In this document: in pieces, positions 44,406 to 53,624 of the stretch | Position numbering within the stretch: position 1 is the stretch's first letter | Layout: every line of letters begins with the position of its first letter | Assembly (NCBI RefSeq): GCF_000144915.1 | Contig: NC_014374.1 | Location: forward strand, 1,178,001 to 1,242,000 | Length of the DNA: 64,000 nt | Source of the DNA: Acidilobus saccharovorans 345-15 | GTDB lineage: Archaea; Thermoproteota; Thermoprotei_A; Sulfolobales; Acidilobaceae | Direction: 5' to 3' | Notes under the pieces: model-generated | Databases searched by the model: none | What the model was told of the DNA's origin: nothing | What the model saw: the letters and a program-made list of their open reading frames with translations, nothing else | Program-made: the position numbers and the translations under genes

Positions 44406-45131
44406 TTGAGCAGTGAGGACAATATAATAGAGACGCTCAGGAGGGCCCTGGACCTAACGCTCTACGAGGCAAAGCTTTATGTAGCTCTCCTTCAAGGGGC
44501 CAAGGACCCAAAGGAGGCGAGCGCAATAAGCGGGGTGCCGCTCCCCAGGATATACGACGTTATAAGGGTCCTTGAATCTAAGGGCATGGTTTACCGTGAT
44601 CCAAGCGGCTGGTACAAGGCCATAAGTCCTCAGTCATTGGCCGCAATGAGCATTATAAGGATAGAGGAGGAAATGAGGAGAAGGGTAAAGGACGTAGAGA
44701 GCGCGGTTAAGATGCTGGAGAGGTTTGACAAAAGACTTTCATCTCCCCCAGCAACCGTGGTCAGGGGCCTTCTTAACGTGATAAGCGCTGCCGTTGATTA
44801 CTTCAGAACTTCCTCAGTGGTCTATGTCACTGCAGTCTACGTGCTGGCAAATGGCGACTACCTGGGCAAGCTTGTCAGCTCCCTTGCCGCTTACGTTTCT
44901 GACGTCAGGGTTCTCGCAAGCTTTGTGCCCCAGCTTCCTCAGTCGCCTGGGGTCAAGCTGAAGGGTAACGTGGCCTCGCTATATGTTGACTCAGTGGCCT
45001 CAAAGTCATCACTGATGGTTATAGTTAAGGATCCTGCAAACGATGAACCTATGAGCCTTCTGGTCAACGACCCTGTGCAGGCCAACACTTCATTCAAAGC
45101 CCTCTCAGCTCTCTGGCAAATAGCCCAGTAA
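44406..45131 (+). CDS. TrmB-family transcriptional regulator
   Basis: 241 residues. TrmB winged helix at 5-75 (LDLTLYEAKLYVALLQGAKD, SGVPLPRIYDVIRVLESKGM), a helical linker (IEEEMRRRVKDVESAVKMLE) and a C-terminal domain around 120-240 that may bind an effector. TTG start. It lies 120 bp before reverse gyrase, in the same direction, with a possible separate promoter between. Many TrmB proteins sense sugars, but no sugar genes are adjacent. Confidence 0.82.
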   Translation: MSSEDNIIETLRRALDLTLYEAKLYVALLQGAKDPKEASAISGVPLPRIYDVIRVLESKGMVYRDPSGWYKAISPQSLAAMSIIRIEEEMRRRVKDVESAVKMLERFDKRLSSPPATVVRGLLNVISAAVDYFRTSSVVYVTAVYVLANGDYLGKLVSSLAAYVSDVRVLASFVPQLPQSPGVKLKGNVASLYVDSVASKSSLMVIVKDPANDEPMSLLVNDPVQANTSFKALSALWQIAQ

Positions 45132-45251
45132 GTAGTGATTACTTGACGTATATCATTTAAATCAGCGAGTGGCTGTGCTGGTGGCGTAGCCTGTAAGCCT
45201 TAATACCCTAGCTTGTGAGAAACCTGAATATGGTATAATGGGAGAAAAGCA

Positions 45252-48200
45252 GTGCCTGCGCTGCTGCCAATCTACGAGCGAATGTGTCCTAACTGCGGCA
45301 GGGAGATAACAGCCGACCGACTTGAGAAGGGGCTTCCCTGCGCTGTTTGCCTCCCAAGGGAGCCTAAGAGCGGCGATATACTTGAGATAGGGCTTGAGTT
45401 AGCGAAGGAGGGCAAGTTAAAGGGCTATTCATCGCTATATCTCATGGAGAAGAGCTTTCGCGATTTCTCTAAGTTCTTTGAGGAGAAATACGGTTTCAAG
45501 CTATCCAGCGCGCAGAGGAGTTGGGCCAGGAGGCTCCTCTCAGAGGAAAGCTTCTCCATAGTGGCGCCGACGGGCGTCGGAAAGACTACCCTCCTGATGG
45601 CCTACGCCGCCTTCAAGGTAATGCAGGAGGGCTACAAAGTAATGTATCTTGTCCCCACGGAGAACTTGGTGGCGCAGACGGCCGGAAGGCTCGCATCAAT
45701 GTTAGGGGACAAGGTGGCCTTTTACTATAGCAGCCTTCCGAAGGCCCAAAGGAGCCAAATGCTGGATAAAATAACTAGAGGGGACTATTCCGTTGTAGTC
45801 ATAACTCCAGGTTTCATGGTGAAGAACTTCGACATGCTTAAGAAGCAGTCACCGTTTAACCTAATGATAGTGGACGACGTTGACAGCCTGCTGCGGAACA
45901 GCAAGAATATAGACAGGGCCCTGATACTCATAGGGTTTGACGAGGATTCCATAGCTACGGCATTTAAGATAGTCCAGGAGAAGCTTGAGCTGGTAACTTT
46001 AGAGGCCTCCGGGAGGAGCGAGGAAAGAATTAGGCAGCTCCAGAGCGATATAAGTTCTCTGTCGCTTAAGCTTAGCGAGAAGGTCCTCGAAGGCCCTAAA
46101 GGTCAGCTGGTAATAGCGTCGGCCACTGGAAGGCCCAGGGGAGTGAAGCACCTCATATTTAGGGAGCTGCTAGGCTTTGAAATAGGCGGCGGCACCGACT
46201 ACCTCAGAAACGTTGTGGACACCTTTCTCATAACAGCCTCACCGGTGGACTCGGTAGTAAGCTTAGCTAAGAAACTTGGGAAGGGAGGCCTGATATTTAT
46301 CTCTCAAGCTTATGGGAAAGCTTACGTTAAGGAGCTTATGGACAAGCTCGCAGGAGCTGGGGTCAAGGCCGTTCAGGCTATAAGTAACTCCAGGAGGGCT
46401 GTGGAAAAGCTCTCGTCAGGGGAGGTTGACGTAGCTATAGGCCTCGCGAGCAGGTACGGCGCGCTGGTCAGAGGTATTGACCTGCCCGAGGTTATCCGTT
46501 ACGCGATATTCCTTGGGACGCCTGCAATAAAGGTAGAACTTAAGACGGCCCTTCTCTCGCCTAGAAGGCTTCTCAGGGCCCTAATATTTCTTGAGGAAAA
46601 AGATAGCAGCTTCAAGGAGTATAGGGAAAAGCTGGAGAACCTGCTCAAGAACTTTAATGTTGAGAGCAACATCCTGTCGGCCGCCATTAGGGGTGAAATA
46701 GAGGCCAAGGGGAGGCTCGAGGTGTTGAGGGAGCTTGTCCTAGAAGCCTCAGCCAAGGCTGTTCAGGCGCTCAGCAACATGATTGTCAAAGACGGGCAAG
46801 TTCTGAGGATAGGCACAATGGTGCTCAGGAGGGAGGGCCCATCAATATGGCTTTACTCACCTGACGCGCCGTCGTATTTGCAGGCGAGCGGCAGGACCAG
46901 CAGGCTCTACCATGGGACTATGACCAAGGGGCTCTCTGTCATAGTTGACAATATGAAAGAGCTCGTAGATGCTATGGAGGACAGGCTCAGGTGGATGAGC
47001 CAGGCGACCTTCGTAGAATTCAACAGCGTAAACCTTGAGGATGTGACGCGTGAGATAGAGGCCAGCAGGTCTGAGAAAGGGGAGAGAAAGCAGGTTAACA
47101 TAGTGACCGAGCTCATAGTCGTGGAGTCGCCCACTAAGGCAAAGACCATTGCCAACTTCTGGGGCAGGCCAGCGAAGAGGTCCGAGGGAAGGGTTAGCAT
47201 ATATGAAACCACCGTTGTTGACCAAGAGACGGGAACGGTGCACCTGATAACTATAACGGCGTCGAAGGGCCACATTTATGACCTCGTAATAGAGGGAAGC
47301 GATGAGGTTGGCAACAGCCTCTTCGGGGTCAGGTTTAACAACGCCATACAGCCCGTCTACACTACAATAAAGAGGTGCCTCAGCTGCGGCTATCAGTTTA
47401 CTGAGAACGTTGATAGGTGTCCAAGGTGTGGCTCAACTGCAATAATAGACTCCAAGGGCATCGCTGATACCCTGAGAAAGCTCGCGACGCAGGTCGACAG
47501 GGTAATCATAATGACCGATCCTGACAGGGAGGGGGAGAAGATAGCGTGGGACCTCTACCTTACGATGAGGCCATATAACCAGAACATTTACAGGAGCGCA
47601 TTCCATGAGGTGACGCCGAGGGCCTTTATGGAGGCCCTGAGGCTTCCGGGCTCCATAGACGTAAATCTAGTGAACGCTCAGATGGCGAGGAGGATAGACG
47701 ACAGGTGGATAGGCTTTGTGACAAGCCAGTACCTCTGGCTTAAGATGAACAAGAACTGGCTGGGTGCTGGAAGAGTTCAGACCCCGGTCCTGGGCTGGAT
47801 AATAGACAGGTATAATGAGTACAAGGAGGTCATGGGCTACAAGGTCAGGGGCCTGCTTCCCTCTGGGACCCCAGTTATATTCTACACGAAATCAAGTGAG
47901 GAGGCGGAGGAGGCGTCAAAGCTCAACGTAGCGGTCGCTGTTACCGAGAAAGTGTGGACCGAGGACGTAAATCCAATGCCCCCATACACCACGGACGAGA
48001 TGATATTTGACGCCTCGGCTAAGCTTGGCTACTCCGCAGAGCTTACAATGAAGCTGGCCCAGGACCTCTTCTACTCAGGCCTCATAACGTATCACAGGAC
48101 GGACTCGACAAGGATTTCAGAGGCGGGCATGGCGGTCGCGAAGCAGTACCTCGAATCCCATGGTCTTGCCCAGTACTACAAGCCGAGAAGCTGGGGCGCT

Positions 48201-48899
48201 GGGGGAGCTCACGAGGCCATAAGGCCCACGAGGCCCCTGAACGCTGAGGAGGTCGAGAGGGCAATCCTTGACGGCTCCCTGAGGGTTCCCATGGCGCTCT
48301 CGGGCGCTCATTATAGGCTGTACCAGCTGATATTTGAGAGATTCATGGCAAGCCAGATGGCCCCTGCGACGCTTGAGAAGGCGTCAGTAACGCTGAGGCT
48401 GGGGAACCTTACTCAGTCTATGGAGGTGGTTATAGCAGTGGTAAAGGAGGGCTTCACGGCTATAATGCGTCCAAAGCTTGAGACTTGGGTCCTCAGGGAG
48501 ACCAACAAGGAGTATGAGGTTCCCTTAACTAACGTGGTAATGTTTAAGGGAAGCCTCATTCAGCCTTACAGGAGCGGCGACCTAGTTATGCTGATGAAGA
48601 AGAAGAACATAGGGAGGCCGAGCACGTATGCAAAGGTAATAGAGGCAAACCTAAGACATGGATACGCGGTTGAGACTAAGAAGCTGAAGTTCCTAATACC
48701 AACGCGCCTCGGGATAGAGGTCTACAGGTTGCTCAGCAGCTCACCCTTCAGTGATATGTTGAATGAGGAGGCTTCAAGGAGGCTTGAGGAAAGCTTAGAT
48801 GCCATAGAGTCCGGGTCTCAGGATGCCGGGAGCTTCATAATGAGCGTTAGGGAGGAGCTCTTCAGGAAGCTCAGTGAGGCTAACCTAAGGCTCAGGTGA
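45252..48899 (+). CDS. rgy: Reverse gyrase
   Basis: Introduces positive supercoils with ATP; hallmark of hyperthermophiles. 1215 residues: N-terminal zinc finger (CPNCGREITADRL, second pair CAVC), SF2 helicase-like half with Walker A APTGVGKTT and a DDVD box (VDDVDS), then topoisomerase IA from about 620: Toprim VESPTKAKTIANFWG, zinc finger CLSCGYQF/CPRCG, DPDREGEK, and catalytic Tyr947 in LITYHRTDSTRIS. Complete, no inteins. GTG start with GGGAG before it. The 3' end overlaps panB by 15 bp. Confidence 0.98.
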   Translation: MPALLPIYERMCPNCGREITADRLEKGLPCAVCLPREPKSGDILEIGLELAKEGKLKGYSSLYLMEKSFRDFSKFFEEKYGFKLSSAQRSWARRLLSEESFSIVAPTGVGKTTLLMAYAAFKVMQEGYKVMYLVPTENLVAQTAGRLASMLGDKVAFYYSSLPKAQRSQMLDKITRGDYSVVVITPGFMVKNFDMLKKQSPFNLMIVDDVDSLLRNSKNIDRALILIGFDEDSIATAFKIVQEKLELVTLEASGRSEERIRQLQSDISSLSLKLSEKVLEGPKGQLVIASATGRPRGVKHLIFRELLGFEIGGGTDYLRNVVDTFLITASPVDSVVSLAKKLGKGGLIFISQAYGKAYVKELMDKLAGAGVKAVQAISNSRRAVEKLSSGEVDVAIGLASRYGALVRGIDLPEVIRYAIFLGTPAIKVELKTALLSPRRLLRALIFLEEKDSSFKEYREKLENLLKNFNVESNILSAAIRGEIEAKGRLEVLRELVLEASAKAVQALSNMIVKDGQVLRIGTMVLRREGPSIWLYSPDAPSYLQASGRTSRLYHGTMTKGLSVIVDNMKELVDAMEDRLRWMSQATFVEFNSVNLEDVTREIEASRSEKGERKQVNIVTELIVVESPTKAKTIANFWGRPAKRSEGRVSIYETTVVDQETGTVHLITITASKGHIYDLVIEGSDEVGNSLFGVRFNNAIQPVYTTIKRCLSCGYQFTENVDRCPRCGSTAIIDSKGIADTLRKLATQVDRVIIMTDPDREGEKIAWDLYLTMRPYNQNIYRSAFHEVTPRAFMEALRLPGSIDVNLVNAQMARRIDDRWIGFVTSQYLWLKMNKNWLGAGRVQTPVLGWIIDRYNEYKEVMGYKVRGLLPSGTPVIFYTKSSEEAEEASKLNVAVAVTEKVWTEDVNPMPPYTTDEMIFDASAKLGYSAELTMKLAQDLFYSGLITYHRTDSTRISEAGMAVAKQYLESHGLAQYYKPRSWGAGGAHEAIRPTRPLNAEEVERAILDGSLRVPMALSGAHYRLYQLIFERFMASQMAPATLEKASVTLRLGNLTQSMEVVIAVVKEGFTAIMRPKLETWVLRETNKEYEVPLTNVVMFKGSLIQPYRSGDLVMLMKKKNIGRPSTYAKVIEANLRHGYAVETKKLKFLIPTRLGIEVYRLLSSSPFSDMLNEEASRRLEESLDAIESGSQDAGSFIMSVREELFRKLSEANLRLR

Positions 48900-49748
48900 T
48901 GTAACTCCGCGGAGCATATTTAGCAGCCTTTCATACTCGCCATCCTTCATATGCCAGTACATTTCCTCCTGGGGGAACCTGTTGTTCTCTACGTCGTCCT
49001 TATATGACTTGATGGCAGAGGCTATGATATCCTTAAGGTTCACGTATTTTTTGGCAAACGGCGGTGGCGCATCGGAGAGCCCCAGCACATCATGAATTAC
49101 CAGCACTTGTCCGTCACAGAAGGGGCCTGAGCCTATACATATCGTGGGCACCTTGACCCTCTTAGTGACCTCCGCGGCGACCTCGGACGCCGTGTACTCT
49201 ATTACAATTGAGAACGCGCCGGCCTCTGCTATGGCTTCTGCGTCCTCAATGATTTCCTTGGCCTCCTCCGCGGTCTTGCCCATGAGCCTGTAACCTCCCA
49301 GGAGCTTGTGCTTTTGGGGAGTCAGACCAACATGACCCATGACTGGGATGCCGGCGCGGGTCAAAGCCTTAACTACGTCAGTATACTCCGAGCCTCCTTC
49401 AATCTTGACTGCGTCCGCGCCAACCCTGAGGAACTCGCCGGCGTTTCTTACGGCCTCGTTAACGTTAGCCTCATAACTAAGGAAAGGCATGTCGGCCACC
49501 AGGAGCGACTTAGGCTGAGCCCTCGACACCGCTGCGGTGTGCCTTAACATGTCGTTCATGTCAACCTGTAAGGTTGAGGGGTTACCAAGAACGGTCATCG
49601 AGAGGGAGTCTCCGACCAATATTATATCAACGCCTACCTCGTCGACAATCTTTGCAGTAGGGTAGTCGTAAGCTGTTATCATCACTATAGGCTTCTTGCC
49701 CTTGAGGTTTACAATCTTACGCACGGTGACCTTCTCCCTTTCAGCCAC
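48885..49748 (-). CDS. panB: Ketopantoate hydroxymethyltransferase
   Basis: Makes ketopantoate from 2-oxoisovalerate and a methylene-pterin in CoA synthesis. 287 residues: MITAYDYPTAKIVDEVG, VGDSLSMTVLG (metal-binding Asp), VKIEGG, MGHVGLTPQ and the catalytic Glu in VIEYTASEVA. It overlaps panE by 40 bp, so the two steps are co-expressed. Confidence 0.96.
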   Translation of the reverse strand: MAEREKVTVRKIVNLKGKKPIVMITAYDYPTAKIVDEVGVDIILVGDSLSMTVLGNPSTLQVDMNDMLRHTAAVSRAQPKSLLVADMPFLSYEANVNEAVRNAGEFLRVGADAVKIEGGSEYTDVVKALTRAGIPVMGHVGLTPQKHKLLGGYRLMGKTAEEAKEIIEDAEAIAEAGAFSIVIEYTASEVAAEVTKRVKVPTICIGSGPFCDGQVLVIHDVLGLSDAPPPFAKKYVNLKDIIASAIKSYKDDVENNRFPQEEMYWHMKDGEYERLLNMLRGVTSPEP

Positions 49749-50635
49749 CTCGAGGCCACCTCCACCGCCCTGTACACAGAGAGGTTCGCTACAGCGCGTA
49801 CCTGTAAGCTTACTGAGGCGTTCCAGACAGCCAAGTTAATATACTTAAGTTCCGTCTCCCTGTTGGCGGCCAGGTCCTGAACTGTTGAGCTGCAGTTGTC
49901 AGCGGTCTCCCTGGCAGTCCTGTAGGTAGCCTCGACGGGGTCCTCGGGGAGCTTTATGCCAAGTTGAGACGCCACATTGCCCGTTTCCGCCGCAAGGTCC
50001 GCCGCGAGATCTCTGGCTATCTCATCTTTAATTATCACCTCGTTCTTATCCCAGGACAGCGCTGTGACAGGATTTATGGCGCTGTTGACGGCCAGCTTAA
50101 GCCACCTCTCCGACTGAAAATCCTCAGGGGTCGTAACTATCGCATCAAGGCCGCCGGCTTTCAAAGCCTCGGAGAGGTCCCTCAATAGCGTCTCATCGCA
50201 GCCCCTGCGGCATCCAAGTATTACCTTTCTGCCCCCATTGTACTTGGACCTACACCTGGACACCCTTGTAGCTCCATAATAGACTACGGAGCCTGCGGCC
50301 CTGCTCCCAGCCCTCTCCTCAAGAAGTTCGAGCGGGCCGAGGCCATTATGAGGTGAGACGTAAAGTTTAGCATTAAGTTTGACAGAATCTTCTATGACAC
50401 CATCAGCGTCATATGCCTTGGTGAACAGGATAACAACGTCGTAGGGTCCCTTTGCCGAGCTCCAGCCGCATACCGTCAGACGCCCTTTCCAAAGGCCCTC
50501 AACTTCTACCTCCTCGTCACTGCAGCCTTTCTTGCCTCTATCTATTATCTCAACGCTGGCGCCCCCCTTGACGAGGGCCGCCGCGGCAACAGAGCCTGCG
50601 GCGCCGCATCCGCCAACTATGGCGACCCTGAGCAA
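49709..50635 (-). CDS. panE: 2-dehydropantoate 2-reductase
   Basis: Reduces ketopantoate to pantoate with NADPH. 308 residues: Rossmann start VAIVGGCGAAGSVAAAALV, VVILFTKAYDAD, and the catalytic Lys in ERWLKLAVNSAINPVTAL. Somewhat diverged, with several unusual cysteines (residues about 155-165: ILGCRRGCDE). TTG start. Upstream gene of panE-panB. Phosphopantothenate steps are not here. Confidence 0.9.
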   Translation of the reverse strand: MLRVAIVGGCGAAGSVAAAALVKGGASVEIIDRGKKGCSDEEVEVEGLWKGRLTVCGWSSAKGPYDVVILFTKAYDADGVIEDSVKLNAKLYVSPHNGLGPLELLEERAGSRAAGSVVYYGATRVSRCRSKYNGGRKVILGCRRGCDETLLRDLSEALKAGGLDAIVTTPEDFQSERWLKLAVNSAINPVTALSWDKNEVIIKDEIARDLAADLAAETGNVASQLGIKLPEDPVEATYRTARETADNCSSTVQDLAANRETELKYINLAVWNASVSLQVRAVANLSVYRAVEVASRWLKGRRSPCVRL

Positions 50636-50751
50636 AGCCCCTCTGGCTAGTTCTGCCGCTGAGTCCCTAAAGTGCTATGCTCCCAGGATGCCCCCTGAAG
50701 AAGGTGTAAGGCCAAGGGGCGCAGTTAAGCTAAAAAGCCAGTAAGTCCGTA

Positions 50752-51036
50752 GTGGCTTTGGGAAATACCATGGAGAGCAGGAGCAGAATAAACGTAACCT
50801 CAAGCAGCTCAGCCGAGGACTACGCCCTACAGGCCATACTGGAATTTAACAAGGGGTTTAAACAGGTAGAGCTTTATGCTGACAGCGACGATGCCTGTAA
50901 GCTGGTGGATGTCTACTTAATAATGAAGCAGAGGATGGGCGAGGCCCTCAGGGTCGTTTCCGCAGATGTCGGCTCTTCAAGGCCAAGGGGAAGGAACGCT
51001 GGCTACCTGAGTATAATAATTGAAAGGCTGGCCTAA
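50752..51036 (+). CDS. Alba-like nucleic-acid-binding protein
   Basis: 94 residues with the Alba pattern: a strand (RINVTSSSS), helix (EDYALQAILEFNKG), strand (KQVELYADSDDACKLVDVYL), and C-terminal strands around an R-rich loop (SSRPRGRNAGYLSIIIERL). It diverges from canonical Alba, lacking the GKKP lysine motif, so it may bind RNA or a partner Alba. GTG start at 50752 is leaderless if TTAAGCTAAAAAG upstream acts as TATA. It precedes the aIF5A gene. Confidence 0.7.
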   Translation: MALGNTMESRSRINVTSSSSAEDYALQAILEFNKGFKQVELYADSDDACKLVDVYLIMKQRMGEALRVVSADVGSSRPRGRNAGYLSIIIERLA

Positions 51037-51064
51037 TGAGCGGTAGCTTATGTCGCGGAGGAAC

Positions 51065-51073
51065 ATTTTTAAA
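51065..51073 (+). promoter_or_regulatory. TATA box of aIF5A gene
   Basis: ATTTTTAAAG centred near 51070, giving an expected RNA start near 51096 and a leader of about 15 nt before ATG 51111. Confidence 0.45.
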
Positions 51074-51110
51074 GAGAGAGTGTTAGGTAGGCTTTTGGGT
51101 GTAAGGCAAG

Positions 51111-51521
51111 ATGAGCGTTCAGTTCGCCACGCTAGGCGACCTAAAGAAGGGCAATTACATAGTAATTGATGGGGAGCCCTGCAGGATAGTTGAGATCACA
51201 AAGGCAAAGACTGGGAAGCACGGCAGCGCAAAGGCTCACGTGGTTGCAATAGGCCTGTTCAGCGGCACTAAGAAGACAATGGTCGCACCTACCGACACCC
51301 AGGTCCAGGTTCCAATAATTGAGAAGAGGAACGGGCAGGTCCTCGCTGACCTGGGTGACTCGATCCAGCTTATGGATCTCGAGACCTATGATACTATAGA
51401 GGTGGAGAAGCCCAAGGACGACCCTGAGCTGCTAGAAAGGCTTAAGCCAGGGGCTCAGATAGAATATTGGCTAATAATGGGGAAGCCTAAGATTATGAGA
51501 ACAAGGCCCGAAGAGGGCTGA
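51111..51521 (+). CDS. eif5a: Translation initiation factor aIF5A
   Basis: Binds stalled ribosomes and promotes peptide bond formation; modified to (deoxy)hypusine. 136 residues with the hypusine site K36 in [11 protein letters not shown] and a C-terminal OB fold ([22 protein letters not shown]). Slightly longer C-terminus than eukaryal eIF5A, usual in Archaea. Confidence 0.97.
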   Translation: MSVQFATLGDLKKGNYIVIDGEPCRIVEITKAKTGKHGSAKAHVVAIGLFSGTKKTMVAPTDTQVQVPIIEKRNGQVLADLGDSIQLMDLETYDTIEVEKPKDDPELLERLKPGAQIEYWLIMGKPKIMRTRPEEG

Positions 51522-51690
51522 CGCCCTTAATACGAAAAGTCCTTTCATAACGTCATCGTTAGGCAGTCGCATCTAGTAGTTTTAGCAGCAGAGTCAATAA
51601 AGTTAATTAATGACGTGAATTAGGTTAACTAACGATATTAAGGGGCCGTTCAAAGTAAGATTTAAGGTAAGACGAAACACAGCTATTAAT

Positions 51691-51717
51691 AAAGAAAAGA
51701 AAAGAGGAAAGGGAAAG
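51691..51717 (-). terminator. Pyrimidine-tract terminator of tfb
   Basis: The minus strand has an unbroken 27-nt C/T run beginning at the first base after the tfb stop, ending in TTTTCTTTTCTTT. Pyrimidine/T-rich tracts terminate archaeal RNA polymerase. The rest of the spacer (51522-51690) is AT-rich and I see no gene in it. Confidence 0.55.
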
Positions 51718-52689
51718 TTACTGCGTCTCCCCCTTAAGCTCGTCCCCCACAAGCTCCTTATACCGGTTTCTTACCGTGACCTCAGTGACGCCAGCCACGT
51801 GAGCTATCTCCTTCTGGGTCCTCCTTAGGCCGTTCTTCAGCGCTGCGAGGTAGACAGCCGCCGCGGCTAGGCCGCTTGGATCTTTGCCGGCGGTAACCCC
51901 CTTGTTTCTGGCCTCCCTTAGTATCTTGGCAGCCTCGATGGTTATATAGTCTGGCAAGCCAAGGGCGCTCACTATCCTACTTATGAACAGCTCTGGCTCT
52001 ATGACAGGTATGTCAACGCCCAGGTCCCTCACAAGCAACCTATAGCACCTGGCTACCTCCCTCTTGGTGTCAGCGCTCTTGCTGGGCAGGTTCTTGGCTA
52101 TGTCGTCTATGGTACAAGGTATCTTTAGCTTACGGCAGGCAGCATACAGAGTGGCCGCGACCACGCTCTCTATGCTCCTGCCCCTGGTGAGGCCCTTCTC
52201 GGTGGCGTCCCTGTAGAGCTTAGAGGCCTCCTCCTTAACCCTGTCCGGGAGCTCCATCCTGGTGGCTATCTCGTCGAGTATCTTGAGGGCCTGGTTTATG
52301 TTCTTCTCAATGCCGCTTAGGGTCCTTCCCATCTTAAAGCTACGCTGCAGCCTTAGGTTCTCTATCCTCCTTGAGAGCCCTCTTATCCTCTTGCCACTTC
52401 CCTCGTGGAACCCGCTCAGGTAAACGTCAAGGCCCATGTTTGGCTTGGCAAGGGAGAGCGGGCCTCCGACCCTTGTTCTCCTGGCCCTTTCGTCGGGCGT
52501 ATAGGCCCTCCACTCGGCCTCGTCACCTATAACCTGCTCCTCTATAATCTCGCCAGTGTCAAGGCATATCCTGGCGCCGGTGTTGGGGTCATAAATTATG
52601 TGGTCAGGGGGGCACTTAGAGGACTTCTGAGCAGCTGTCTCGGAGTCCTTTTTAGGCTGTTCAGCGTTAGACACGCCCTGACCCCCCAA
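51718..52689 (-). CDS. tfb: Transcription initiation factor B (TFB)
   Basis: Archaeal TFIIB, which joins TBP and RNA polymerase at promoters. 323 residues: degenerate zinc ribbon (KCPPDHIIYDPNTGARICLD), B-reader (EWRAYTPDERARRTRVGGP), and two cyclin folds with KGLTRGRSIESVVAATLYAA and KGVTAGKDPSGLAAAAVYLA, ending in the HTH VTEVTVRNRYKEL that reads the BRE. TTG start; palindromic TATA GCTTATAAGC at 52721-52730. Confidence 0.97.
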   Translation of the reverse strand: MGGQGVSNAEQPKKDSETAAQKSSKCPPDHIIYDPNTGARICLDTGEIIEEQVIGDEAEWRAYTPDERARRTRVGGPLSLAKPNMGLDVYLSGFHEGSGKRIRGLSRRIENLRLQRSFKMGRTLSGIEKNINQALKILDEIATRMELPDRVKEEASKLYRDATEKGLTRGRSIESVVAATLYAACRKLKIPCTIDDIAKNLPSKSADTKREVARCYRLLVRDLGVDIPVIEPELFISRIVSALGLPDYITIEAAKILREARNKGVTAGKDPSGLAAAAVYLAALKNGLRRTQKEIAHVAGVTEVTVRNRYKELVGDELKGETQ

Positions 52690-52720
52690 ATACTTGCATC
52701 TATTTAGTCAGGAGAGCAAA

Positions 52721-52730
52721 GCTTATAAGC
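52721..52730. promoter_or_regulatory. Palindromic TATA box between tfb and cpGTPase
   Basis: GCTTATAAGC reads the same on both strands. It fits as the tfb TATA (RNA start near 52700, minus). A separate TTTATAA at 52794-52800 serves the plus-strand GTPase, with an expected RNA start near 52823. Confidence 0.45.
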
Positions 52731-52844
52731 TCAGATGCTTGCCGTGATGCCATGGCCTCCAGAGCTGATGTAATGCATAAATAGCAGTAAATGTTTATAA
52801 GCACTTAATCTGCTGCTCGGCGCTACAGTTTAGGGAAGGCCGCA

Positions 52845-53624
52845 GTGCAGCTAGCAGATTGGCGTTCTCTGGCCAGAATAATAAAAAGGTCTGACGGCAT
52901 ACTTGAGGTCCTAGACGCAAGGGACCCCTTGGGCACGCGAAGCCCCAGAGTTGAGGAGATGGCGAGGGCCTTTAATAAGAAGGTCTTGCTAGTGATTAAC
53001 AAGTCTGATCTGATACCTAGGTCTGTGGCTAGGGCATGGTTGGAGTACTTCAGCTCCCACAATGTTAGCGCGGTTTTGATCTCAAGCCTCAAAGGCTATG
53101 GTAAGGGAGTCCTGAAGGCTGAGCTCAAAAAGATGTCCCAGGCCGGCGTCTCGACATTCTGCGTAGTGGGTTACCCCAAGACCGGCAAGTCCAGCTTGAT
53201 AAACATGTTAAAGGGCTACAAAAGCGCGCCCGTGAGCAAGGTGCCAGGAAGCTGGGGGTATACCAAGAGCTACACCATCTACAGGGTTGCCAGTGACATA
53301 TACATCATAGATACCCCGGGCACTATACCTGTCGAGGGGGATGAGCTGGAGTCCGTGATCAGGGGCAAGAGCCCTGAGGAGCTCTACGACCCAGTAAAGC
53401 CTGCGATGTTTTTGCTCGAGAGGGCCATGAAGTATAACCCTAACTCAGTCGTTGAGGCTTATGGAATAGTTGAGAGGGACCCCTACAAGATACTTGAGGA
53501 GCTGGCGGCGAAGAGGATGTGGATATATAAGAGCACCCATGAGCCTAACGTGGAGGAGGCCGCCAGGGCCGTCATAAGGGACTACCACAGGGGCAAGCTC
53601 TGGTTCTTCGTGCCTCCGCCTTAG
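52845..53624 (+). CDS. Circularly permuted GTPase (YlqF/YawG-like)
   Basis: 259 residues with G motifs in permuted order: G4 NKSD (52-55), then G1 GYPKTGKS (109-116), then G3 DTPG (156-159). Such GTPases act in ribosome assembly (YlqF/RbgA, Nog2). No extra N- or C-terminal domain beyond a helical tail. GTG start. Convergent with the AOR gene; their stop codons share 4 bp. Confidence 0.9.
   Translation: MQLADWRSLARIIKRSDGILEVLDARDPLGTRSPRVEEMARAFNKKVLLVINKSDLIPRSVARAWLEYFSSHNVSAVLISSLKGYGKGVLKAELKKMSQAGVSTFCVVGYPKTGKSSLINMLKGYKSAPVSKVPGSWGYTKSYTIYRVASDIYIIDTPGTIPVEGDELESVIRGKSPEELYDPVKPAMFLLERAMKYNPNSVVEAYGIVERDPYKILEELAAKRMWIYKSTHEPNVEEAARAVIRDYHRGKLWFFVPPP

Noticed and set aside
51718-52689. 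TFB zinc ribbon lacking two of four cysteines (KCPPDH, ICLDTG)
   Set aside because: Sulfolobales TFB has the same CPPDK-type degenerate ribbon, so this is normal for Crenarchaeota and not a defect.
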